A stretch of DNA of 64,000 nt from CAYJBH01 sp964369965 (GTDB lineage Bacteria > Bacillota > Clostridia > Oscillospirales > Ruminococcaceae), in assembly GCA_964369965.1 (NCBI GenBank), contig CAYJGF010000010.1, positions 1 through 64,000 on the forward strand, in the 5' to 3' direction. Positions 52,851-61,886 of this stretch are shown piece by piece. Below the pieces are notes generated by a model. The model searched no databases. It was not told the origin of the DNA and worked only from the letters and a program-made list of their open reading frames with translations. A program made the position numbers and the translations under genes. Each line of letters begins with the position of its first letter. Position 1 is the stretch's first letter.

Positions 52851-53050
52851 GTCGTATTCCACGGCTCTTTCCTGTTTTTCTTAGGTGGCACTATCGGCAC
52901 TAAACCTTTTGTAACAGCCAAATCTCGGGTTTCCTGCCCATTAACAGCGGTAGCCCTGAATATTGCGAACATAGTGCTTTTATCGAGGCTCTCCCTTCCG
53001 GTGCATCGCGACAGTCTCCTCCTGAGAGGTGTATCTCAACGATGACCCTA
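52850..53050 (-). pseudogene. IS5-family transposase relic
   Basis: On the minus strand one frame reads VEIHLSGGDCRDAPEGRASI, then another continues RATAVNGQETRDLAVTKG and VPIVPPKKNRKEPWEYDK. This order (IHLSPG-DAPEGR, then PPKKNRKEPWEYDKELY) is that of IS5-group transposases. The N terminus and the catalytic C-terminal Glu region are missing, and at least one frameshift separates the parts. Ends at a terminator-like hairpin. Confidence 0.7.
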
Positions 53051-53139
53051 CTTAACGACGCCTTTTTTGACTTTGCAAGAGGGTCAATTAGATACGGAGC
53101 TTGAACGTCAGGCGGAAAATTGGGCGAGGTTTCACAATG

Positions 53140-54135
53140 AGGTGCAAAAGAAACTTTTCCGCAGACACAAACGTTCGACAAGGGGCTTGAATATCTCGAT
53201 AAGACAGCCGTCACAGCGATTGGTTTTTGCATATTGAAAGTTTTGATCCTCATGAGCCGTTTGTTGCCCCACAGGAATTTCGAGACCTCTACGGTTTAAC
53301 ATATGAAAGCGACCAGGAGAATGATTGGCCGGATTACAGGTATATTGATGCCGAAAAATATCACGAGGTTATCGAAAGATACAGAAAAGAAAATATGGCT
53401 GTTTTAAGTTTTTGCAGTTATAATTTAAAACGCTTGTTAGATCGAATGACCGAGCTTGACATGTGGAAAGATACCATGCTAATAGTAAATACCGATCATG
53501 GATTTCTGCTGGGGGAGCACAATTTCACCGGTAAAGGGGCACCTTATTATAATGAGGTTGCGAACATTCCATTCTTTTTGCATGATCCGCGGTTAAATTC
53601 ACAGCTGTTGACATCAAACGATCTTGTTCAAACTGTTGACATCCCCGCAACAATACTGGATTATTTTAATATTGAAATTCCATGCGAAATGACAGGTATG
53701 CCGATCATAAACGGTAAACGTAAAGAAAAGCGCGAAACGGCAGTGTTCGGAGTATTCGGCGGACACATAAATATTATTCACAAAGACTATGTATACATGA
53801 GAGCACCTCGCGATATTAAGCAATTATCCTGCTATACACTATCGGGTATTGATTTTGCACGTGATGCGATCATGGAGTACGACGAAAATCTCAACATTGA
53901 ACTCGGGAATAAATTTGTCTTCACAAAAGGGTGCAAAACACTTAAGGTGAATGGGGCAAAACCACAGACAAATCAACACGAATTCCCTGATTTTTTGTTT
54001 AATATTAAGGTTGACCCGGCTCAAGAAAATCCTTTGAAAAATGCGAACATAGAGGGAATGCTTTGTGAAATAATGAGGAAAAAGATTGCCGCACTCGATG
54101 TTCCGCCCGAAATCTATGATATATACGAATTATAG
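53140..54135 (+). pseudogene. Sulfatase, 5'-truncated and frameshifted
   Basis: From 53227 the frame is open and reads HIESFDPHEPFVAPQEFRDL, NTDHGFLLGEHNFTGKG, DIPATILDYFNIEIP and on to a natural stop, the C-terminal two thirds of a type I sulfatase. Upstream, FPQTQTFDKGLEYLDK (53156-53210) continues the family in frame 2 and needs a one-base indel to join frame 1. Further pieces upstream (53085-53149, frame 3) are less certain. The N-terminal active site (C/S-x-P-x-R) is absent, so no activity is expected. The relic of the IS5 transposase adjoins it on the left. Confidence 0.75.
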
Positions 54136-54140
54136 TTCAA

Positions 54141-54174
54141 AAGAACAACGTCCGAACCATCGGACGTTGTTCTT
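54141..54174. terminator. Bidirectional terminator
   Basis: Perfect 15-bp stem AAGAACAACGTCCGA (54141-54155) with loop ACCA and its complement (54160-54174). It abuts the ROK regulator stop and follows the sulfatase relic. Confidence 0.88.
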
Positions 54175-55406
54175 CATTTTTTGGTGAGTGTTTGTAGTGG
54201 GTTGTCCAAGCAATGATTTATTGCCAGTGCTCCGGCACCATATAGTATGGGGTCTTGAATTAGTTTTTCGTCCTCTAACACTATTTTTATTTTATCGGAA
54301 ATATATTTTGGAACACGGGATGATACCACATTTTTTATAAGAGGAAGAACAATATCACCGACCTTTGCAATTTCGTTGCTAATAACAATAATGTTCGGCA
54401 TGTAAGCGTTAATAATATTGACAGCACCGTATCCGATATAGTTACTGATATGTTTCAACGCTTCCAGTGCCAGTGGGTCCCCCAATCTCGCATTATCAAA
54501 TACATCTTGATGATTGATTGATGCTTTGTGAGAAAGTGTCGAATTTGGAAAATCTGTCGTTCGGGATTTTACGTATTTTATCAGTGCAAAGGTGGAACAG
54601 TATTGTTCTAAACAGCCTTTATTCCCACAAGCACACGGTTCACCGTTTATATCTATACTCACATGCCCAATTTCTATTGATAGTCCGAGACTGTTGGACT
54701 GGGCAACCGAATCGGTTATTACGCCCGCTCCGACACCGTCGCCTACCAAATAGTGAACAAGAGTGTTGTTTGTATCGGTGACATGTGTGCCGAGCCACCA
54801 ATTAGCCATTGCACCGGCTATTGCATTGTGTGAAAATATTATGGGAATGTTAAAACTTGCCCCAAACTCGTCTCTTAAGTTGTCGATATTCCATTTTTCC
54901 TGGTTCATGTTGGACATCACGATAATTTTAGTCATCTTATGATCGAAAGGTCCCGGGACTGCTACTCCGATTGCTGCTATGTCCGGATCGGTCAGTAAAA
55001 AACTTCTTATGTGAGACTTAATTTTGTCAACTACATCTTTAAGACTCTCCCCTTCCATAAACTGCATAGAAATACTGTTTAAAATATTACCCGATAGATC
55101 TAAAACTCCGATGGCGTAGTTTTTTCTTGAAATTCGTACTCCGATTACTTTTTTAACATTGTCATTAAGGATCAGTCCAATGGAGCGGCGTTGCTTTTTC
55201 CCGGCGATAAAGCCAACTTCTTGTACAATGTCATGATCTAAGAGAAAATTAACGGTTTTAGATATCGAGGCAGGGGTGAGCTGAAAGGCTTTACTTATCT
55301 GTGCCCTTGTGCATACTCCGTGTTTGTGAAGGTAGCGGATGATAAACGTTTTATTAATATTCGAAATGTCCTCATTACTAAACCCAAGAGCACGTTCTTT
55401 ATACAT
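54174..55406 (-). CDS. ROK-family transcriptional repressor (XylR/NagC type)
   Basis: 410 residues from ATG 55406, which has GAGG five bases upstream; an ATG at 55436 would leave almost no leader after the promoter. N-terminal winged helix CTRAQISKAFQLTPASISKTVNFL; ROK domain with the zinc site EIGHVSIDINGEPCACGNKGCLEQYC. Sugar-binding loop motif DGVGAGVI is present. No kinase activity need be assumed. It is divergent from the ABC sugar operon, and a perfect inverted repeat lies in that operon's promoter. Confidence 0.92.
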   Translation of the reverse strand: MYKERALGFSNEDISNINKTFIIRYLHKHGVCTRAQISKAFQLTPASISKTVNFLLDHDIVQEVGFIAGKKQRRSIGLILNDNVKKVIGVRISRKNYAIGVLDLSGNILNSISMQFMEGESLKDVVDKIKSHIRSFLLTDPDIAAIGVAVPGPFDHKMTKIIVMSNMNQEKWNIDNLRDEFGASFNIPIIFSHNAIAGAMANWWLGTHVTDTNNTLVHYLVGDGVGAGVITDSVAQSNSLGLSIEIGHVSIDINGEPCACGNKGCLEQYCSTFALIKYVKSRTTDFPNSTLSHKASINHQDVFDNARLGDPLALEALKHISNYIGYGAVNIINAYMPNIIVISNEIAKVGDIVLPLIKNVVSSRVPKYISDKIKIVLEDEKLIQDPILYGAGALAINHCLDNPLQTLTKK

Positions 55407-55447
55407 AAAAACCTCATTGTGTTCAATTTGTGTCATGTGTTAATATA

Positions 55448-55476
55448 ATCATAATACTATATTGAGGTTTTGTCAA
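55448..55476 (-). promoter_or_regulatory. Promoter of the ROK regulator
   Basis: Minus strand TTGACA (55471-55476), 17 bases, TATGAT (55448-55453). Confidence 0.8.
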
Positions 55477-55575
55477 TAGGTACACCTCGATACAGCATTT
55501 GTGACAAGATGATTCTTTGGAATTTGTGTAAACTCACAAAAAATTTGATCAATTGCAACTATTTCGATAAATATC

Positions 55576-55621
55576 TTGACACTATTGATTAACTATGTTA
55601 TCATAAACACAGTTAATCAAT
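55576..55621 (+). promoter_or_regulatory. Promoter and ROK-type operator of the sugar operon
   Basis: TTGACA (55576-55581), 17 bases, TATCAT (55599-55604). A perfect inverted repeat ATTGATTAACT (55584-55594) and AGTTAATCAAT (55611-55621), 16 bases apart, brackets the -10 box. This is the likely target of the divergent ROK protein. Confidence 0.82.
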
Positions 55622-55659
55622 GGTATTTTGTTTTGCATTTATTATAGAGCGGGGATAGA

Positions 55660-56601
55660 ATGACTAAAAATGATGTTGCAATTAAGCAAAAAAAGAGCAA
55701 CGGTCTTTTTCTTTCGATAAAGAAGAATTGGCAGTTATATCTTTTTATACTGCCGGCACTTATTTCTATTATAGTTTTTAAATACGCGCCCCTTTACGGC
55801 GTTCAACTCGCGTTTCGCGATTTTAGAGCGATCGATGGAATTATGGGGAGTGAATGGGTCGGATTAGAACACTTTATTGACTTCTTCAATTCGAGAGACT
55901 TTGAGCGAGTGCTCGGAAATACCATTATATTAAGCCTTTATGAAATCGCTCTCTCGTTTCCGATTCCCATAATACTCGCACTCTTTATGAACCAACTGCG
56001 CAGTAAACGATACAAAAATCTTCTCGAGAACATCTTTTATGTGCCGCACTTTATCTCGGTGGTCGTGCTTGTAGGGCTTATAAACACCTTTTTTTCCTAC
56101 TCCTCCGGCTTTGTGAATAATATTTTCGAAGTTTTCGGTATCGAACGATACGACTATATAGGCGACCCCGATGCGTTTAGAAATCTATATGTATTCTCCG
56201 GTATCTGGAAAAACACCGGCTGGAATATGATTATCTATATAGCGGCACTTTCCGGCATCGACGCATCACTCTATGAGGCGTCCACCATCGACGGGGCAAG
56301 CAAATTTCAAAAGATAATCTATATTGACATTCCATCCATTCTCCCAACCATAATGATGCTGTTTGTACTTGCGTTGGGACGCACCATGAGTATCGGATTT
56401 GAAAAAGCGTTTTTAATGCAAAATCAATTAAATATCAGTACCTCGGAAATTATCGCGACATATGTTTATACCGTGGGTTTACAACGAGTTCAGTATGATT
56501 ATGCGACAGCTATCGGACTTTTTAATAATGTGATAAATGCTGTCATGCTGATATTTGCAAATAAACTATCCAAAAAAGTAACAAACAGCGGTATCTGGTG
56601 A
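55660..56601 (+). CDS. Sugar ABC transporter permease, LplB type
   Basis: 313 residues, six helices, with the EAA loop in IAALSGIDASLYEASTIDGASK and family-typical start YLFILPALISIIVFKYAPLYGVQLAF. LplB/YtcP permease pairs import oligosaccharides or glycosides together with an LplA-type binding lipoprotein. The shared ATPase (MsmX-like) is not in the window. First gene after the operator promoter; overlaps the next frame by 4 bases if the upstream ATG is used. Confidence 0.93.
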   Translation: MTKNDVAIKQKKSNGLFLSIKKNWQLYLFILPALISIIVFKYAPLYGVQLAFRDFRAIDGIMGSEWVGLEHFIDFFNSRDFERVLGNTIILSLYEIALSFPIPIILALFMNQLRSKRYKNLLENIFYVPHFISVVVLVGLINTFFSYSSGFVNNIFEVFGIERYDYIGDPDAFRNLYVFSGIWKNTGWNMIIYIAALSGIDASLYEASTIDGASKFQKIIYIDIPSILPTIMMLFVLALGRTMSIGFEKAFLMQNQLNISTSEIIATYVYTVGLQRVQYDYATAIGLFNNVINAVMLIFANKLSKKVTNSGIW

Positions 56602-56627
56602 TGATGAGACTAAGAGAGGGATTACCG

Positions 56628-57524
56628 ATGAATAAAAAAATAAACGGTACAAGACAAGATAAAACATTTGATGTGATAAATGTCATTATAATGACCGTTC
56701 TGATGATTGTTATACTCTATCCACTGTATTTTGTATTAATCGCCTCTGTCAGTGACCCATATGCGGTGAACATCGGAAATGTGTGGTTAGTTCCACAGGA
56801 CTTCACTTTGGAAGGTTATCAGCGAATATTTCGCGACATGGAACTTTGGCAAAGTTACGGCAACTCTTTTCTATATATGAGTGTAGGCACATTGATCAAT
56901 GTTCTTTTCACCATTCCGGCAGGATATGCACTCTCGAAAGGGGATCTGAAAGGTCGCACCGCGATCCTGATGCTCATGGTTTTCACTCTCTTTTTTAACG
57001 GTGGTATCATACCGACATATATGACAATTCGCAACCTTAATTTACTCGATACCTTTTGGGTAATGGTCTTGCCAAACGCTGTGAACGTCACAAATCTTCT
57101 GATATGCCGCACCTTTTTCAGCATTAATATGCCACAGGAACTGCGCGAGGCGGCAGAGATTGACGGCTGCACCGATTTTAAATATTTTGTGCATATCGTT
57201 ATTCCGCTCTCAAAGGCAATTATTATGGTCATGGTGCTGTACTACGCTGTCGCACACTGGAACACCTATTTTGATGCGCTGATTTATCTTCAGGACGCCG
57301 ACCGATTTCCACTCCAAATTATACTGCGACAAATACTCTCGGCAAGTCAGGTGACCTCCAGCGATCTTGTGCAGGATACCGAGTCGATAGCACAACAACA
57401 GCGGATAGTGGAACTGATAAAATACTGTGTCATCGTGGTGAGCAATCTCCCGCTTATTATACTCTATCCATTCATACAGAGATACTTTAAAAAAGGCGTT
57501 ATGATAGGCGCAGTTAAAGGTTAA
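56628..57524 (+). CDS. Carbohydrate ABC transporter permease, YtcP type
   Basis: 298 residues from ATG 56628 (AGAGAGGGA upstream; ATG 56598 is also in frame). Motifs VILYPLYFVLIASVSDP at the N terminus and EAA loop PQELREAAEIDGCTDFKYFVHIV. Partner of the LplB-type permease. Confidence 0.93.
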   Translation: MNKKINGTRQDKTFDVINVIIMTVLMIVILYPLYFVLIASVSDPYAVNIGNVWLVPQDFTLEGYQRIFRDMELWQSYGNSFLYMSVGTLINVLFTIPAGYALSKGDLKGRTAILMLMVFTLFFNGGIIPTYMTIRNLNLLDTFWVMVLPNAVNVTNLLICRTFFSINMPQELREAAEIDGCTDFKYFVHIVIPLSKAIIMVMVLYYAVAHWNTYFDALIYLQDADRFPLQIILRQILSASQVTSSDLVQDTESIAQQQRIVELIKYCVIVVSNLPLIILYPFIQRYFKKGVMIGAVKG

Positions 57525-57573
57525 AAGCACAGTGTTCTGTGATTTTAATACAACAAACAAACAGGAGGAAACT

Positions 57574-59241
57574 ATGAAAAAAAGAAGTATGATTTCATTA
57601 TTGCTGGCACTGATTATGTTGTTCGGACTGGTAGCATGTGCCGACGCACCGACCGATGGGTCGGTAGCCGACGAGAGCGAATCGAGTTCTGCACCCGCCG
57701 AATCGGAATCGGACGGGGAATCGGCAGAAGGTGGCGGGATGCCATTAGTTACAGAGCCGTTCACGCTCACCGTAGCGGTTAAAAAGACACCGCAATCCTC
57801 CGATTGGGAAGTTAATCCCTTTACCGAGTTTTATGAGGACACTACCGGTATCACAGTAGAGTGGTTGGAGATTCAGTCGGAATCATACGCCGAGAGTAAA
57901 AATCTTATGCTCGCGAGCGGTGATCTTCCGGACGTATTTTTTCGTGGGCTTGAGCCGAACGACGTTGCTCTATATGCACCACAGGGATATTTTTTACCAC
58001 TTAATGAGTATTTGACCGCGGATATCGCACCAAATTTGACCGCTATCTTTGAACAACTTCCGGCGGCAAAGGGTATATCCACGCTTTCGGACGGTGTTAT
58101 ATATTCCACTCCCTGGATTGAGGAGTTGGCAATCACCCATATTGCAAAGATATTCTATGTTAATCAGGTGTGGCTGGACAACCTTGATCTCGAAGCACCC
58201 ACGACTGTCGACGAATACTATGACGTTTTAATGGCATTCAAAGAACAAGATGCCAACGTTAACGGAGACCCGAACGATGAAATTCCGCTCAGTGGACGTT
58301 CCGTGTTGACCGACTCCACCAGTATAGAGCAACTCTTCTCCGCATTCGGTCGTCCCGATAACGTGGACCACTATGTAGTCGAAGATGGACAGGTGGTATT
58401 CACCGCCGACAAACAGGAGTACCGCGACGCTGTTGAGTTTGTAAACAAGCTGTACAACGACGGACTTCTCGACCCGGAATTTTTCACCCAGACTACGGCC
58501 CAACTCTCCGCAAAGGGACAGGGCGAGACGGTCACCATCGGTAGCATGTTTGCATGGCGCGATTTCCAGACCGTCGGTGCTGTAAATGCGGAACAATACA
58601 CACCGGTAGCACCGCTCATGACCGATGACGGTGAGCAGATATATGGTCGCGCGAACGTCAGCGATATCGTCCCCCACGCATTTTTGATGTCGACCGACAA
58701 CCCCGACCCGGAACTGACCATGCGCTGGATTGACCACCTCTATTCCCGGGACATGTCAATACAGGCGACAAATGGAATACTGAATGGCGATGTTCAATAT
58801 GTTAATGAAGAAGATGGATTGATTTATCTGGATTTAGAAGATAAGAGTGGTGCCGGTATGACCGAGGCGGAGGTTCGCGAGCACAACAGCTGGGGCAATC
58901 AGGCTCCCACCGCTCTGCTTGCCGAGTATTATGGCACAGACGAACTCGATATAGCACAAGTTGGCGGCGGACATGACAGAAAGCGCATACTAAACGAATA
59001 CTATGAGGAGTTTGTCTATCAGGAATCCTATCCGGTATTGACATTTGCCATAGATGACAGTGAATACATTGCCGAGACAAAGGCAGAGGTAAACGCATAC
59101 GTGGACGAGATGTTTGCAAGATGGGTGACAACCGGAACTATTGATGAGGAGTGGGACGAATATGTAGCGGAATTAGAAGCAATGGGTGTCAATGAATATA
59201 TAGGCGTTCTGCAGAGCTATTACGACAGCTTCAATTCTTAA
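57574..59241 (+). CDS. Extracellular sugar-binding lipoprotein, LplA type
   Basis: 555 residues from ATG 57574 with AGGAGG upstream. Lipobox LVAC (ALIMLFGLVACADAP), a Ser/Glu-rich linker, then a family-1 solute-binding fold of the large (about 550 residue) LplA group (NPFTEFYEDTTGITVEW; AQVGGGHDRKRILNEYYEEF). It captures the substrate of the operon's transporter. An intercistronic stem-loop follows, which often raises the amount of binding-protein mRNA. Confidence 0.92.
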   Translation: MKKRSMISLLLALIMLFGLVACADAPTDGSVADESESSSAPAESESDGESAEGGGMPLVTEPFTLTVAVKKTPQSSDWEVNPFTEFYEDTTGITVEWLEIQSESYAESKNLMLASGDLPDVFFRGLEPNDVALYAPQGYFLPLNEYLTADIAPNLTAIFEQLPAAKGISTLSDGVIYSTPWIEELAITHIAKIFYVNQVWLDNLDLEAPTTVDEYYDVLMAFKEQDANVNGDPNDEIPLSGRSVLTDSTSIEQLFSAFGRPDNVDHYVVEDGQVVFTADKQEYRDAVEFVNKLYNDGLLDPEFFTQTTAQLSAKGQGETVTIGSMFAWRDFQTVGAVNAEQYTPVAPLMTDDGEQIYGRANVSDIVPHAFLMSTDNPDPELTMRWIDHLYSRDMSIQATNGILNGDVQYVNEEDGLIYLDLEDKSGAGMTEAEVREHNSWGNQAPTALLAEYYGTDELDIAQVGGGHDRKRILNEYYEEFVYQESYPVLTFAIDDSEYIAETKAEVNAYVDEMFARWVTTGTIDEEWDEYVAELEAMGVNEYIGVLQSYYDSFNS

Positions 59242-59255
59242 AATTGTGATTTGAT

Positions 59256-59287
59256 GAAATGGCAGACGGTACAAAGTCTGCCATTTC
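59256..59287 (+). promoter_or_regulatory. Intercistronic stem-loop after the binding-protein gene
   Basis: Perfect 12-bp stem GAAATGGCAGAC (59256-59267) and GTCTGCCATTTC (59276-59287), 8-base loop, followed by CGTTTAAAG rather than a T-run. More likely an mRNA stabiliser or partial terminator than a full stop. Confidence 0.75.
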
Positions 59288-59315
59288 CGTTTAAAGACGC
59301 GGGAAAGGAACATAT

Positions 59316-60749
59316 ATGGAACATTTGACCAAAGACGGCTATTATCAACTGGCAAAAAATCAGTACGAAAAGGCGAAATTCGACCTGACGCGCCCGATAT
59401 ATCACCTTGTCGCGCCGGGAATGTGGATGTTCGACATTAACGGTGCAATCTATTCCGGCGGAAAATATCACATGTTCTATCTCCACGATCCTTTCTCGGC
59501 ACGCGGTGATTCGGTGGCTACGCTTCCGGACGGGAGGGTTGTGCCGGGTTCGGCGCGCCCAAATCGCCTTTGGGCACATGCGGTGAGCGACGATCTCGTC
59601 AGCTGGACTCACCTGCCCTCGGAACTGATTTTAGATAGAAATAAGGGGAAATTAAAGGCTATTTCCGGCAGTGCGCTTGTGCTTGATGAACATCGCTCCG
59701 TGCTCATGTATACCGAGGTGTCAACCGAGGAAACACCCTCGGTGCAGTGTATTGCGATCGGTCCGCCATCGCTGGAAAATGTTGTACCCATCGAGCAAAA
59801 CCCCGTAATCTCGCTTAGTGATATACCGATAGATATAGACGAGAGTTTTCGTGACCCGTTCCTGATAGAGCAGGACGGGGAAATTTATGCACTTATCTGC
59901 GCCATAACCGACATCAATGACGCCGCATACAGTTGTGTCCTGCTGTTCAAAGCGGACAATCGAGACCTCACCTCCTTTTCTTATAAAGGAATACTAATCA
60001 AAACACCGTTCACAAATGAGACGGACTACGAGTGCCCGAAATTATTCTCGGTCGGGGACAAATGGGTATTTTTTTTCGGTCCGCATGTCACCAACAAATA
60101 CTATGTGGTGGATGTGTCGTTAGTCAATTGTAGAATGGAGGTATTGTATGAGGGATTGTTGGACTACAGCCCAAGTTCCTATATCTATATAAACATGAAC
60201 GGCAACGACGGCAAGGCGTATAGCTTCGGCAGACTGGAGAGGTTCAACAATATCGCTCACTATGATTCCGAGCACTGGGCGGGGTGCCTTTCGGTGGCTC
60301 GTGAGCTGTCAGTCGACCGACACAATCGCCTTATGCAACGCCCGATTGCCGGACTTAATGATTTGAAGTTCGATACAAGACCTTTTATTTCTGCAAGTGA
60401 TACAAAAACGAACGCTTTTTGCGTTGAGGGCAAACTCGACAACGCATTTAAAATTATCTTTAAAGACAGTCAAGGCGAGGAGGTTTTCGCCTTTGGCTAC
60501 AATGGCAATCGGGACGCATGGGCAAAGGAATTTTCGGAATATGGTGAAAAAAGGACTTTGCCGGTCAGAAAGGGAACATCGTGGTCATTATATGTGGACA
60601 AAAAGGTGTTTGAACTATTCATGTATGACGGCATAACCTGTATGACAGGAGTGATCACTCGCGTTGAGCCGAGCTATACGGTGGAGATTGTCGGCGACGC
60701 CGATGCTGTCATCTCGAGCATGAAAGGTATGGATGAAAAATTTAACTAA
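59316..60749 (+). CDS. Glycoside hydrolase family 32, beta-fructosidase-like
   Basis: 477 residues, cytosolic (no signal peptide). Five-bladed beta-propeller motifs: nucleophile block MWMFDINGAIYSGGKYHMFY (Asp; family form is WMNDPNG), transition-state Asp in SFRDPFL, and acid/base Glu in DYECPKLF. The last 130 residues are the GH32 C-terminal beta-sandwich (TSWSLYVDKKVFELFMYDG). It should split beta-fructosides brought in by the transporter. The altered nucleophile block (Phe and Ile for Asn and Pro) suggests an unusual aglycone. Confidence 0.88.
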   Translation: MEHLTKDGYYQLAKNQYEKAKFDLTRPIYHLVAPGMWMFDINGAIYSGGKYHMFYLHDPFSARGDSVATLPDGRVVPGSARPNRLWAHAVSDDLVSWTHLPSELILDRNKGKLKAISGSALVLDEHRSVLMYTEVSTEETPSVQCIAIGPPSLENVVPIEQNPVISLSDIPIDIDESFRDPFLIEQDGEIYALICAITDINDAAYSCVLLFKADNRDLTSFSYKGILIKTPFTNETDYECPKLFSVGDKWVFFFGPHVTNKYYVVDVSLVNCRMEVLYEGLLDYSPSSYIYINMNGNDGKAYSFGRLERFNNIAHYDSEHWAGCLSVARELSVDRHNRLMQRPIAGLNDLKFDTRPFISASDTKTNAFCVEGKLDNAFKIIFKDSQGEEVFAFGYNGNRDAWAKEFSEYGEKRTLPVRKGTSWSLYVDKKVFELFMYDGITCMTGVITRVEPSYTVEIVGDADAVISSMKGMDEKFN

Positions 60750-60761
60750 CGGGAGAGTCTT

Positions 60762-61871
60762 GTGTGTATAAATAAAATAAAAACTCAACTGGAAAATACG
60801 AAAGCAAGTATTGTCCTCGGAATTGACGGCATGATCGACGAGGTATGGGAGCTGATTGAGAACCGCGAGTCAAGTACCGATTTCAGTAAGATCACAAGAA
60901 TGTCAGATTTTGGAAACTCCATTATAGAGCGCAAAACCGGAGGATTTGCCAAGGAGAGAATTTTAAAAAGGCGTGTCGGCGGCGGATTTGTTTGCAACAC
61001 AGGTCGGACGGTGAATGCTCTCGGACTTAAAACGAGCATGGTCGGCATGTTCGGTCGGCAACAGCGCGACTCTGTATTCGACGAATTTGATTGCAAAGTC
61101 GAGCTTTTCTCGCTCGGTGAACCTGCAAAGATACATATACTTGAATTCGCCGACGGCAAGATTATGATGCCGAATTTGGAAAGTTTGATAAACTTGAGCT
61201 GGAACGATATAATTTCGAAGTATTCCATCGGTGAGCTCGGGACATTGTTTAACAAAGACATCGTCGGTCTCGGTTATTGGTCAAATATATATGACTATGA
61301 GAATATCTTTTCCAACATTGTGGGGATATGCCGAGAAAACGAAAAGACAAAAAGCATTTTCCATGACCTTGCCAACGTAGATAAACGCAGTCAAAAAGCA
61401 CTTCTTCATCTTATGCAAATTTTGTACGAGCAGGATAAAATATTGCCCCAGTCTTTGAGTTTAAACGAGCATGAAGGTGGCATCCTCTGCAAGGCGCTTA
61501 ACATAGATTACCCCTTTAATATTAACTCTCCAACCGCCATGAACTATGCCGTCACAGCGGTGGAAAAATTGCGAAACTGTGTCGACATTGAAGAAATAAT
61601 AATTCACTCGTCATACTTTACGGTCGCCTCGTCGAGAATACATGGTACGGCATATGCGATGCAAAACTACTGCGACAATCCGGTCATAACCACCGGCGCG
61701 GGGGATGTTTTTAACAGCGGATATATGCTCGCCTCCATGACCGATGTGTCACTGGAGGATAGATTGAGGATTGCAAATGCCACTACACTCCACTATGTCT
61801 CGACCGGTCAGGTACCGAACAGACAGCAGGTCGTAGAACAGCTTGTTAATAATGAGCAGATGGCAATATAA
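60762..61871 (+). CDS. PfkB-like carbohydrate kinase, divergent
   Basis: 369 residues; GTG start with GGGAG upstream. Opens with SIVLGIDGMIDEVWELIENR, has the substrate-binding GGGFVCNTGRTVNALGLKT and the catalytic TTGAGDVFNSGY. Longer than usual ribokinases and without the normal central lid segment, so substrate differs from the fructokinase at 4208. Follows the GH32 gene by 12 bases; I infer it phosphorylates the sugar released by the hydrolase. Confidence 0.82.
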   Translation: MCINKIKTQLENTKASIVLGIDGMIDEVWELIENRESSTDFSKITRMSDFGNSIIERKTGGFAKERILKRRVGGGFVCNTGRTVNALGLKTSMVGMFGRQQRDSVFDEFDCKVELFSLGEPAKIHILEFADGKIMMPNLESLINLSWNDIISKYSIGELGTLFNKDIVGLGYWSNIYDYENIFSNIVGICRENEKTKSIFHDLANVDKRSQKALLHLMQILYEQDKILPQSLSLNEHEGGILCKALNIDYPFNINSPTAMNYAVTAVEKLRNCVDIEEIIIHSSYFTVASSRIHGTAYAMQNYCDNPVITTGAGDVFNSGYMLASMTDVSLEDRLRIANATTLHYVSTGQVPNRQQVVEQLVNNEQMAI

Positions 61872-61886
61872 ATACAAGGGGTTATA

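Noticed and set aside
52595..52972. Minus-strand open frame of 125 codons taken as a gene
   Set aside because: Only its first half is IS5-transposase-like; the rest runs through a hairpin and the 80-bp repeat, so it is a relic frame.
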